Translations under genes and position numbers: made by a program
Notes under the pieces: generated by a model
What the model was told of the DNA's origin: nothing
Database searches by the model: none
What the model saw: the letters and a program-made list of their open reading frames with translations, nothing else
Assembly: GCF_004000745.1 (NCBI RefSeq)
Contig: NZ_BILV01000033.1
Span: 1-61,518 of the forward strand
Direction of reading: 5' to 3'
Origin: Paenibacillus barengoltzii NBRC 101215
Lineage (GTDB): Bacteria > Bacillota > Bacilli > Paenibacillales > Paenibacillaceae
Length of the DNA: 61,518 nucleotides
Part shown: positions 7,989 through 15,422 of the stretch, piece by piece
How the letters are laid out: every line of letters begins with the position of its first letter
How positions within the stretch are numbered: position 1 is the first letter of the stretch

Positions 7989-9092
7989 TTATTTTTGTTG
8001 TTGTGAAAATCCTCGTGGAATATATGCGCAATACGGATCGCTCTCCAAATAATCGCCGGTAACCGCATAAGCCCTCGCTCTTGAACCTCCGCACAGCTCC
8101 TTAAATTCGCAGACGCCGCATTTTCCCTTCAGCAAGGATTTGTCCCTCAGCTCCCGAAGGATCGGTGAGTTCCGATAAATATCCACCAATGAAGCGTTCC
8201 GGACATTCCCGCAGCTAACAGGCAGGAACCCGCTTGGATACACCTCGCCAATGTGACTAATGAAGACGAACCCGTCTCCGTCATTTACACCTTTCGGCGA
8301 GCGGCCGAGCAGATCTTTACGTTTGGGCGCTGCCTCCCTGCTTTCTCCAGCCAAGGCGTCCAACTTCCGCTGCTGCATAAAGACTCTGCGGTAGTGAGGC
8401 GCTTCCGTCGCTTTGATCCCGTAAGGCATCTCCCGCTGCAATCGGGCCAACCAAATCATCACCTGCTCATGCTCTTCCGCAGTAATCATGTCCTTAACCA
8501 TCCCTCGGCCTGTCGGGACGAGGAAGAACACACTCCATAGCACGGCGCCCATCTCTTTAACCGTATCCGCGATCCGCGAAAGATCGTCCAGGTTATAGCG
8601 CGACACCGTCGTATTGATCTGAATCGGGATGCCTAACTGCTGCAAATATCCAATCCCTTTCATCGTCATCTCATAAGACCCACGCGTCCCGCGAAAATGA
8701 TCATGGATCTCTGCGGACGAACCGTCGAGGCTAAAAGCCCAGCGGGAAAGACCGACCTCCTTAGCCTTACTTACAGCGGAAAAGGTAACTCTCGGCGTAG
8801 CGCTCGGAGTCATGGATACGGGCAGGCCTTTCTCATGGATCGCATATCGCGCCAGATCAAACAAATCTGGACGCATCAAAGGATCGCCGCCGGTAAATAC
8901 AAACAGCGGATTGTTCATTTTTGCGATATCGTCGATCAGCCGCTTGCCTTCCTCGAAGGTCAGCTGTCTGGGGTCAGGTCGATACTGGGCTTCCGCGCGG
9001 CAATGCAGGCATTTTAGTGCGCAAGCTCTCGTGACCTCCCAGATGACAATAAACGGGTTCTCGTTATAGTCCTTGAATTGATTTTGCTGCAT
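7989..9092 (-). CDS. Radical SAM/SPASM protein, haem-synthesis (AhbD/NirJ-like) type
   Basis: 367-aa radical S-adenosylmethionine enzyme. The N-terminal cluster motif CALKCLHC (CxxxCxxC) at about residues 26-33 is followed by GGDPLMRPD (the GGEP-like SAM motif). The C-terminal SPASM-type cysteines appear in PVSCGN, then CGVCEFKELCGG and DPYC. The family resembles AhbD/NirJ haem-modifying enzymes and TIGR04053-type proteins; the exact substrate cannot be read from sequence. The ATG directly follows the cgoX stop (TAAATG), so it is translated with a porphyrin oxidase gene. That pairing makes a tetrapyrrole substrate likely, though inferred. Confidence 0.82.
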   Translation of the reverse strand: MQQNQFKDYNENPFIVIWEVTRACALKCLHCRAEAQYRPDPRQLTFEEGKRLIDDIAKMNNPLFVFTGGDPLMRPDLFDLARYAIHEKGLPVSMTPSATPRVTFSAVSKAKEVGLSRWAFSLDGSSAEIHDHFRGTRGSYEMTMKGIGYLQQLGIPIQINTTVSRYNLDDLSRIADTVKEMGAVLWSVFFLVPTGRGMVKDMITAEEHEQVMIWLARLQREMPYGIKATEAPHYRRVFMQQRKLDALAGESREAAPKRKDLLGRSPKGVNDGDGFVFISHIGEVYPSGFLPVSCGNVRNASLVDIYRNSPILRELRDKSLLKGKCGVCEFKELCGGSRARAYAVTGDYLESDPYCAYIPRGFSQQQK

Positions 9093-10523
9093 TTACCGTT
9101 CATCTCCTAACCAGGTTAACATCGCTTCCGCCGCTTCCTTACCTTGACGAATGCAATCCGGAATGCCGACACCGCCGTATCCCGCACCGCATAACAAGAC
9201 GCCGGGGATCGTTCGTTGCATCTCTGCCCGCAACGCCTCCACACGCTCCACATGACCAACCGGATATTGCGGCATCGAAGCTGGTAACGACGACATTTCG
9301 CAAAAGAGCGGCTTGGCCTTGATCCCCATCAACTCCCTCAGTTCAGCAGCCACGCGCCGACGGACTTCCTCTTCGGGCAGCTGGGTCCAAGCTTGATCCC
9401 CCAAACGACCGATATACGCCCGAAGCAACACCCGATCTTCCGGCGCTGAATGCAGCCACTTGGAGGACGTCCAAGTGATTGCTGTTATCATCCGCCCTTC
9501 GCCGCGAGGGATAAGTACGCCAGACCCGTTCAACGCATGCTGAATTTCCTTGCGCCGGTAAGCAAAAGCTAGGTTGGCCACTGAGACATAACGGATTTGT
9601 TCCAGGTAGCCCGCCGCGGAGATCTGATCCTGAAGCAGACGAGCCGCTGCATAAGCCGGTGTCGCTAAGATCACGGCGTCCGCCTCGATCCGCTCATTGC
9701 TGCTGAGCTCCAGCTGGTAACGGCGGCCCTGCCGTGTCAGCCCAACCACCGCTTGTCCCGTGATCACCCGCTCTTCCTGTAAGGCAGCGGCCAAAGCGTC
9801 CGTCATCACGGTTAACCCGCCTTCCAACGTCAAAAACATGCTGTTGTACGCCGCCTCCGGCAATCCCTCCCGCGGCTTGGGGGCGGGTTGCTTCTTGCTT
9901 GCCAGCAGGCCAAGGATCAAGCTGCGATGCTTCCGCTCCATTTCCCTAAATTGCGGGAAAGTCGCCTTCAAGCTAAGCTCCGCCGTATCCCCGGCATAAA
10001 TGCCGGCGAGCAGCGGCTCCGTCAGGTTCTCCAGAACTTCACGGCCCAGCCGCCGGCGGATAAATCCGCCCAGCGATTCATCCGTTTCGTCACGCTTGGC
10101 AGGCAGAAGCAGGTCCAGACCTGCCCGCAGCTTGCCGACAGGCGACAGCAAGCCCGTCTTCACCATCGGCCACATCTGGGTAGGAATGCCCAGCATCAAT
10201 CCCGGCGGCATCGGATGAAATCGGCCCTGATGCAGGATGAAATTTTGTTTGGCCCGTGGATTCGTTCCCACCAGCAGATGCTCCAGACCTAAGTCCTTCG
10301 TTAACTCCAGCACCGCTGTTTTTCGAGCGATAAATGAATCCGGGCCTTGCTCTATCGTAAAACCGTCCCGGCGCAAAGTCCGAATCTTCCCGCCCAGCCG
10401 ATTCGTTTCCTCAAGGATTGTAATTTCGGCATCGATCCGCCGTTCGCGAAGCCATTTCCGGGCGTAATAAGCCGCGCTTAACCCGGTAATACCTCCGCCG
10501 ACCACCGCAATGGTTTTTCTCAC
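9093..10523 (-). CDS. cgoX: Coproporphyrinogen/protoporphyrinogen oxidase
   Basis: 476-aa FAD enzyme of the HemY/CgoX family, which oxidises coproporphyrinogen III to coproporphyrin III in Gram-positive haem synthesis. The N-terminal dinucleotide fold VVGGGITGLSAAYYA, the following ETNRLGGKIRT and EQGPDSF, and the C-terminal GAGYGGVGIPDCIRQGKEAA are diagnostic. It usually sits with hemE/hemH; here it stands apart, followed immediately by a radical SAM gene. ATG follows AAGGAGGAGC. A FNR-type palindrome at 10621-10636 is 41.5 bp upstream of the start predicted from a TACGAT -10 box. Confidence 0.92.
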   Translation of the reverse strand: MRKTIAVVGGGITGLSAAYYARKWLRERRIDAEITILEETNRLGGKIRTLRRDGFTIEQGPDSFIARKTAVLELTKDLGLEHLLVGTNPRAKQNFILHQGRFHPMPPGLMLGIPTQMWPMVKTGLLSPVGKLRAGLDLLLPAKRDETDESLGGFIRRRLGREVLENLTEPLLAGIYAGDTAELSLKATFPQFREMERKHRSLILGLLASKKQPAPKPREGLPEAAYNSMFLTLEGGLTVMTDALAAALQEERVITGQAVVGLTRQGRRYQLELSSNERIEADAVILATPAYAAARLLQDQISAAGYLEQIRYVSVANLAFAYRRKEIQHALNGSGVLIPRGEGRMITAITWTSSKWLHSAPEDRVLLRAYIGRLGDQAWTQLPEEEVRRRVAAELRELMGIKAKPLFCEMSSLPASMPQYPVGHVERVEALRAEMQRTIPGVLLCGAGYGGVGIPDCIRQGKEAAEAMLTWLGDER

Positions 10524-10620
10524 TCGGATTGCTCCTCCTTTAGGCGGCTTGACTCGCTAGAGAATCAAGCTATTTCTTGTGGATTCCTAGCTAATCGTAA
10601 CCCCAGCTTCCGGCACGAAT

Positions 10621-10636
10621 TATGACTGGGATCACT
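10621..10636. promoter_or_regulatory. FNR-type site shared by the divergent cgoX and acetolactate synthase promoters
   Basis: TATGACTGGGATCACT matches TGTGA-N6-TCACA at 8 of 10 fixed positions. On the plus strand TAAAAT (10658-10663) puts it at -41.5 for the synthase gene. On the minus strand TACGAT (plus-strand 10594-10599) puts it at -41.5 for cgoX. One dimer could therefore activate both operons; no other copy of the motif was seen in this gap. Confidence 0.6.
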
Positions 10637-10693
10637 CCACAAGCGAATCTCCCGCGATAAAATAGTCAAAATTCCACCGGGAGGTCTGACCTA

Positions 10694-12415
10694 ATGAGAA
10701 ACATCCAAGAATCCAAGTTAACCTCCGCCCGAAGCGGAGCGGAGTTGTTAATCGATTGCCTGCTTGCGGAACAGGTCGATACGATCTTCGGATACCCGGG
10801 CGGGGCAGTGATTCCCATTTACGATGCGCTGTACGATTGCCGAGAGATCCGGCATATTCTGACCCGGCATGAGCAGGCAGCCGTACACGCGGCGGACGGC
10901 TACGCCCGCGTGACGGGGAAGGCGGGGGTTGCGCTCGTCACCTCCGGACCAGGGGCAACCAATGCGGTCACAGGGATCGCCAACGCCTACATGGACTCGG
11001 TCCCGATGGTCGTGCTGACCGGTCAGGTGTCGACTGATCTGATCGGTCGGGACAGCTTCCAGGAGGTCAACATTTTTGGCATGACGATGGACGTGACCAA
11101 GCATAATTATTCCGTAATGGATATCCGCGAGTTGCCTAGAATCATCAAAGAGGCTTTTCATCTCGCTGTTACGGGACGACCGGGGCCGGTCCTGATCGAT
11201 CTGCCCAAGAACATCATGACCGCTCAAACCAACTTGAGTCCGGCTGCCGAAATCCACATCCGCGGTTACGTGCCTTCAACCCAGATCGATGAGGAGGCCG
11301 TACGGCTGATTGCGAGCAAGATCGAAAGCTCCGAGCGCCCGGTGCTCGTTGTCGGGGGCGGCGCCGTGGCATCCGGTGCGGCCGAGCCGCTGTTCCAGCT
11401 TGTAGAAACCGCGCAAATTCCGGTGGCGACTACGCTGATGGGCATCGGGGCCTTCCCTGCCCGCCATCCGCTCTATCTCGGGATGCTCGGGATGCATGGC
11501 ACGTATGCCGCCAACCGGGCGGTGCATCACGCCGATCTGCTGATATGTCTAGGAACGCGGCTCAACGACCGACTTTCCGGGAAGGCTAAGTCGTTCGCTC
11601 CCCATGCCTGGAAGATCCATGTGGACATCGATGATGCTGAGCTGGACAAGAACATTCTTGTTGATCTGGGGCTGTGCGGAGATATCGGGGACCTGCTGCG
11701 GAAGTTAAATGCGTGCGCGATCCCGCCCAAGTCGACCCGCTGGGCTGAGGAGACGGCCGGATGGCAGCGAAAGGTGCCGCATTATAACGAGTCGGTGGCT
11801 CCAGGATCGCTGAATCCGCAGGAGGTCATTCGGCTGATCGACAAGCATACCCAAGGCCATGCTGTGGTGGCAACCGATGTAGGTCAGCATCAAATCTGGA
11901 CCGCCCATCACTACCAGTTCTCCCGGCCCCGTTCTTTCCTGACCTCCGGTGGACTTGGAACCATGGGCTTTGGCTTCCCCGCCGCCATCGGTGCCGCCAT
12001 CGCGTTGGAAGGTCCGTCCGCTCCGCCGATTGTCTGCATCACCGGGGACGGCAGCTTCCAAATGAACCTGCAGGAGATGATGACAGCCGTGGATTACGGC
12101 TTACCGATCAAAATCGCCATCCTGAACAATGGTTATTTGGGGATGGTGCGGCAATGGCAACAGCTGTTCTATGAACGGCGCTACTCCTCCGTCCACCTCA
12201 CTTCGCCGGATTTTGTAGCGTTTGCCGGCGCCTACGGAGTACCCGGGCTGCGGGCGCAAACGCCGGAGGAAGCCGATGCCGTGATCCGGCAGGCGCTAAC
12301 GCACCCCGGCCCCGTTCTGATGGAATTTAACGTACGGGAGGAGCAAAACGTCTACCCGATGGTCCCGCCTGGAGCCAGCAACGATCAAATGCTGACCGGC
12401 GAAGACGAGAAGTAG
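10694..12415 (+). CDS. Acetolactate synthase large subunit, IlvB-type, stand-alone
   Basis: 573-aa thiamine-diphosphate enzyme that condenses two pyruvates to acetolactate. The N-terminal PYR domain carries the catalytic Glu (TRHEQAAVHAADGYA), and the C-terminal PP domain carries GDGSFQMNLQE through LNNGYLGMVRQWQ (the ThDP/Mg site). VRQWQ is typical of anabolic, FAD-containing enzymes rather than AlsS. The FAD-associated RFDDR motif is changed to RLNDR. There is no ilvN, ilvC or alsD beside it. GGGAGGTCTGACCTA precedes the ATG. The promoter has an FNR-type element at -41.5, which suggests a fermentative or anaerobic role (inference). Confidence 0.9.
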   Translation: MRNIQESKLTSARSGAELLIDCLLAEQVDTIFGYPGGAVIPIYDALYDCREIRHILTRHEQAAVHAADGYARVTGKAGVALVTSGPGATNAVTGIANAYMDSVPMVVLTGQVSTDLIGRDSFQEVNIFGMTMDVTKHNYSVMDIRELPRIIKEAFHLAVTGRPGPVLIDLPKNIMTAQTNLSPAAEIHIRGYVPSTQIDEEAVRLIASKIESSERPVLVVGGGAVASGAAEPLFQLVETAQIPVATTLMGIGAFPARHPLYLGMLGMHGTYAANRAVHHADLLICLGTRLNDRLSGKAKSFAPHAWKIHVDIDDAELDKNILVDLGLCGDIGDLLRKLNACAIPPKSTRWAEETAGWQRKVPHYNESVAPGSLNPQEVIRLIDKHTQGHAVVATDVGQHQIWTAHHYQFSRPRSFLTSGGLGTMGFGFPAAIGAAIALEGPSAPPIVCITGDGSFQMNLQEMMTAVDYGLPIKIAILNNGYLGMVRQWQQLFYERRYSSVHLTSPDFVAFAGAYGVPGLRAQTPEEADAVIRQALTHPGPVLMEFNVREEQNVYPMVPPGASNDQMLTGEDEK

Positions 12416-12450
12416 TACCGCGTATTCAGCGAGCTTAGACGAAAAAAAGA

Positions 12451-12483
12451 CGGTTCCGGAAGATCATCAACCTTCCAGAACCG
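12451..12483 (-). terminator. Rho-independent terminator of the 12508 gene
   Basis: Stem CGGTTCCGGAAG/CTTCCAGAACCG (one mismatch) with an 8-nt loop. A seven-A run at its left edge makes a U-tract for minus-strand RNA. Confidence 0.8.
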
Positions 12484-12507
12484 CCCCTGTCCATTTTGGG
12501 CACAGGC

Positions 12508-12801
12508 TTATGCTTGTTCACCGTGTTTTCCGTCCGCGCCCCATTGGAGCTCCCATTCCCGGTATTTCTCCCGCCGGATTCGGTCCAGCTCCCGCTGCTT
12601 CTCTTCATTGACACCAAGAAGAAAATGGAGGTGAGCCCCGATGACGAGGAAGGCAAACCCTGCCCACACTGCGCCAAACACCGAAACCCAGCCGGCTCCA
12701 GGCTCAAACGAAATCATCGGCAAGGCATAAACGAGCATCGCTAATGCCAGAATCAGATAAACGGCATGCTTCCATTTGCTTGGTTTTTTTACGACTTTCA
12801 T
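12508..12801 (-). CDS. Small membrane protein of unknown function
   Basis: 97 aa with two hydrophobic helices (about residues 12-31 and 38-60), followed by a highly charged C-terminal helix rich in Glu/Lys/Arg and ending GADGKHGEQA. The family is not recognised. The start is set by the ribosome binding site: AAAGGAG lies inside the longer reading frame, 9 bases before this ATG (M of MKVVKKPSKWK), so the upstream in-frame ATG at 12825 is probably not used. It has its own terminator and is a single-gene unit. Confidence 0.7.
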   Translation of the reverse strand: MKVVKKPSKWKHAVYLILALAMLVYALPMISFEPGAGWVSVFGAVWAGFAFLVIGAHLHFLLGVNEEKQRELDRIRREKYREWELQWGADGKHGEQA

Positions 12802-12941
12802 CCTCTGCAGCTCCTTTATTTTCATAGATTACGAGAACCGTTGATTAGGTCTTCTCCTTGTCTCTTCTATCTCTATGAACGGGGCTGCAGAAATATGATA
12901 GATACTTGTGAATCCAAGAATGCGGTCGTCTAAGCGCGAAG

Positions 12942-13286
12942 TTAGATCCCCGCTCCATACAGATGGGCCAGGCTGTCCGTAATAATCTTGTTGACGTCCT
13001 GAATGATCACACTAAGGCGGCGTTCAGCATCAAACAGGCGACGGATATTCAAGTTCAGACTCAGCACCTCGAACTGCTTCTCCATTTGCTCCATTTCCTC
13101 TTGCGTCGGCATCTCTCCGGTCATCATCCGCTGCTGAACTTCATTTTGTCGAATCCGGAAATCGTCCAGCATCCGTTTACTTTCAGGATCGGCCTCCACT
13201 AGCTTCATAGCTGCTGTAATTTCGGCTACCTCCTGGCTGTCCTTCAAGGCTGCCGCCAGTTCATGTGCTTTGTCGTAAATGTTCAT
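12942..13286 (-). CDS. yheA: YlbF/YmcA-family protein YheA (UPF0342)
   Basis: 114-aa, almost fully helical protein of the YlbF/YmcA/YheA family: MNIYDKAHELAAALKDSQEV, DPESKRMLDDFRIRQNEVQQ and the LFDAERRLSVIIQDVNKII end are typical. YlbF and YmcA help RNase Y function and competence/sporulation; YheA itself is uncharacterised. GGAGG lies 9 bases before the ATG. It stands downstream of yheB on the same strand, as in Bacillus, but separated by 725 bp of repeat-rich non-coding DNA. Confidence 0.88.
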   Translation of the reverse strand: MNIYDKAHELAAALKDSQEVAEITAAMKLVEADPESKRMLDDFRIRQNEVQQRMMTGEMPTQEEMEQMEKQFEVLSLNLNIRRLFDAERRLSVIIQDVNKIITDSLAHLYGAGI

Positions 13287-13339
13287 TAAATTAAACCTCC
13301 AAATTTGTTTTAGTGGGATCCAAGCGGGCGTAAGGCGGG

Positions 13340-13490
13340 CTTGTCCCTTGCTTGCTGGTGCATGAAAATTGCTTGACTTCGGATTGCTGGCAACTTACTT
13401 GTTTGCTTGTTCTAACTTACTTAGTCACTCACTTGTCTGCAAACTTGCTTGCTAACTTACCTTACTTGCTGACTTGCTAACTTTCTTTCC
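13340..13490. repeat. Low-complexity degenerate tandem repeat
   Basis: About 150 bp of loosely repeated ACTTGCTT/ACTTACTT/GCTAACTT units in a 4- to 8-bp register, making one strand almost free of A/G alternation beyond the AAGTNAGC pattern. No ribosome binding site or plausible ORF goes with it. It directly abuts the duplicated 196-bp repeat. Confidence 0.7.
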
Positions 13491-13491
13491 C

Positions 13492-13687
13492 CACTCTAAC
13501 GCTGATCAGGAACCTTATTTGCCTCAAAAATTAGGGATCCAAATTCTAACGCTGATCACAAAGCTTATCGACCCGAAAACATCGCTGTTTAGCGCAAATT
13601 ACGAGAAATAAGCTCTGTGGCAAGCGTTAGAATTTTATTTCCCTCTTTTCGGCACCAATAGCGCTCCTCACAAGCGTTAGAAGAAGT
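13492..13687. repeat. 196-bp nested inverted repeat, copy 1
   Basis: First copy of a 196-bp unit repeated at a distance of 244 bp with 5 differences. Inside it CTAACGCT occurs twice forward (13496, 13546) and twice inverted (AGCGTTAG at 13623 and 13673), giving two nested inverted pairs. The inner arms (13544-13568 and 13608-13632) pair over 25 bases with 4 mismatches around a 39-nt loop that itself contains CGCTGTTTAGCG. No ORF with a ribosome binding site is seen. Confidence 0.9.
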
Positions 13688-13735
13688 TGCTCGGCCTGGC
13701 TCACCCTTGCTCATAAGCGCTAGAGCAACCTGCTT

Positions 13736-13931
13736 CACTCTAACGCTGATCAGGAACCTTATTTGCCTCAAAAATTAGGAATTCAAATTCTAACGCTGAT
13801 CACAAAACTTATCGACCCGAAAACATCGCTGTTTAGCGCAAATTACGAGAAATAAGCTCTGTGGCAAGCGTTAGAATTTCATTTCCCTCTTTTCGGCGCC
13901 AATAGCGCTCCTCACAAGCGTTAGAAGAAGT
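13736..13931. repeat. 196-bp nested inverted repeat, copy 2
   Basis: Second copy of the unit at 13492-13687, same length, differing at 5 positions, two of which turn GGATCC into GAATTC. Inner arms lie at 13788-13812 and 13852-13876. The 48-bp spacer between copies holds a decayed motif (AAGCGCTAGAG), suggesting an older unit. The region lies between yheB and yheA. Confidence 0.9.
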
Positions 13932-14011
13932 ACCGCGAGGACTCATGGCCCGCGACAGCAGACAACCGACAACCGTCAGACCCTACACCGACAACCTACA
14001 GCCGCTAGCCA

Positions 14012-15181
14012 TCAGCCTACCCCGCCCAATAGCAGCAACAACGACTGCAACAAGCCGATGATCCCGCCAAGCACCACGCCAAGCCAAGTAATGGCGCGAA
14101 ACTCCTTGCCGGAGACGCTGAGGATAACCTCCTCCAGCCGTTCGATCGGGAATCTCGACACCTGTTCCTCGACGAGACCCGGCAAATCCACGGCCTGCAT
14201 CGCCGCCGGAATGCCTTTGGCAATCAGGCGCAGCGTTCGCTCGGTCAGCACCGGAATGAAGCCCAGCACCGACGCTTTCCACAGCTCGATCAACGAGCGA
14301 ACCGGCCGGTTCTCCGCTTGCTCGAGCCAACGCTCCAGCGGCAGCTGCTCAAGCTTGCCGTTCAGCCAGCCTAGCGCCTCTTCGCCGGTTAAGAGCGCCA
14401 GCAGCTCCGCCACCGGCTTCTCGCCATACAGCTCCAGCCGCGTCTCGATCGCGTGGGCGGTTTTGTTTAAAGCGTCCTCGCCCCGCAGCGTCTGAACGAG
14501 CGCTGGGGTCATTTTTTGCACCAGCTTGTCCTCATCCACAAAGATCGCGGCCATCGTGCCCAGGAATCCGCCGGCTCGGTCCATCAGCCCTGCCGCCATT
14601 TTCGACAGCATACGCTGGCCGCTCGCCGACAGCAGTTCCTCCTCCACGACACCCAATAGCGCGCTGGCCAGCGCGGCGCTCCAGGCTTTGCGGTTCTCCT
14701 CGGACCAACCGGGAACAAGCCGCTTCACCGGCAGGCTGCTAAGGTCCGCCTGCTCCCATAAGCGCGTCAGACTCCGCATCGCCGTAGCCCTTGCCCCTGC
14801 CGTAAGCTTAGACTTCAGTGCTTCGAACTCCTCCTCGCTCCACACCCGGAGTGCCGCTTCCCGAAGCGTTAACTCGCTGGAACTTACGCGTTCCACGAAG
14901 CCGCGCAACGTGTCCTCCGCTTTATTCCGGAACGCCGGACGCAACACCGTTTCCTGCAGTCCTTCGGCCGTTACCAAATACTCAGCTACCACCTGCCCCA
15001 GTGATGCGGCGATATCGTCACGGCGTTTTGGGATTAGTCCCGGCGTAAAGGGAACATGAAATTTGCCGATATGTATAGGTTTGCGCGGATGAAACAACAT
15101 TTTAATTGCAAAATGGTTGGTTACGCCGCCGACAAAAGCAGCCACTGCAACGCTTACCAACACGTAAAGCCAATCGGGCAC
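14012..15181 (-). CDS. yheB: DUF445 family membrane protein YheB
   Basis: 389-aa DUF445 protein. An N-terminal transmembrane helix with the conserved GGVTNHFAIKMLFHPRKPIHIGK motif (about residues 18-45) and GLIPKRRDDIAASLG is followed by a long helical domain and a C-terminal transmembrane hairpin (about 365-387). This is YheB; the function is unknown, but the gene is regularly linked to yheA and the spore-coat yheC/yheD genes. The start is GTG with AAGGAGGAAGAGAGG upstream. The yheC/yheD-like array begins divergently 240 bp upstream. Confidence 0.88.
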   Translation of the reverse strand: MPDWLYVLVSVAVAAFVGGVTNHFAIKMLFHPRKPIHIGKFHVPFTPGLIPKRRDDIAASLGQVVAEYLVTAEGLQETVLRPAFRNKAEDTLRGFVERVSSSELTLREAALRVWSEEEFEALKSKLTAGARATAMRSLTRLWEQADLSSLPVKRLVPGWSEENRKAWSAALASALLGVVEEELLSASGQRMLSKMAAGLMDRAGGFLGTMAAIFVDEDKLVQKMTPALVQTLRGEDALNKTAHAIETRLELYGEKPVAELLALLTGEEALGWLNGKLEQLPLERWLEQAENRPVRSLIELWKASVLGFIPVLTERTLRLIAKGIPAAMQAVDLPGLVEEQVSRFPIERLEEVILSVSGKEFRAITWLGVVLGGIIGLLQSLLLLLGGVG

Positions 15182-15422
15182 CCTCTCTTCCTCCTTCTTT
15201 CTCTTAGGCTGCTGCCCTAACTATCTTCCGCGATATCCGTCCTCGGCCCGCGCCCGGCCAGGAGTAGAACGCTTCATTCCTTCGCCCGGATGCCGCCGAA
15301 AACGGGCATAGGTTAATCACCAAGGATTCTATGTCCTCATATGATGCATTACATGCATTTTACGCAGATGATCTTTACTTGCATCCAAGACTCTAGCTTA
15401 GCTTGGAAGGAGATCCGCATTC

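Noticed and set aside
13589..13771. 60-aa minus-strand ORF across the 196-bp repeat
   Set aside because: No ribosome binding site, and the frame is not kept in the second copy; the region looks non-coding.
13492..13931. CRISPR array
   Set aside because: Only two long copies with nested palindromes; no short regular repeats with unique spacers and no cas genes.
15340..15360. ATGCAT-TAC-ATGCAT palindrome upstream of the first ATP-grasp gene
   Set aside because: Short and of unclear meaning; could not be tied to a sigma-E or sigma-K promoter with confidence.
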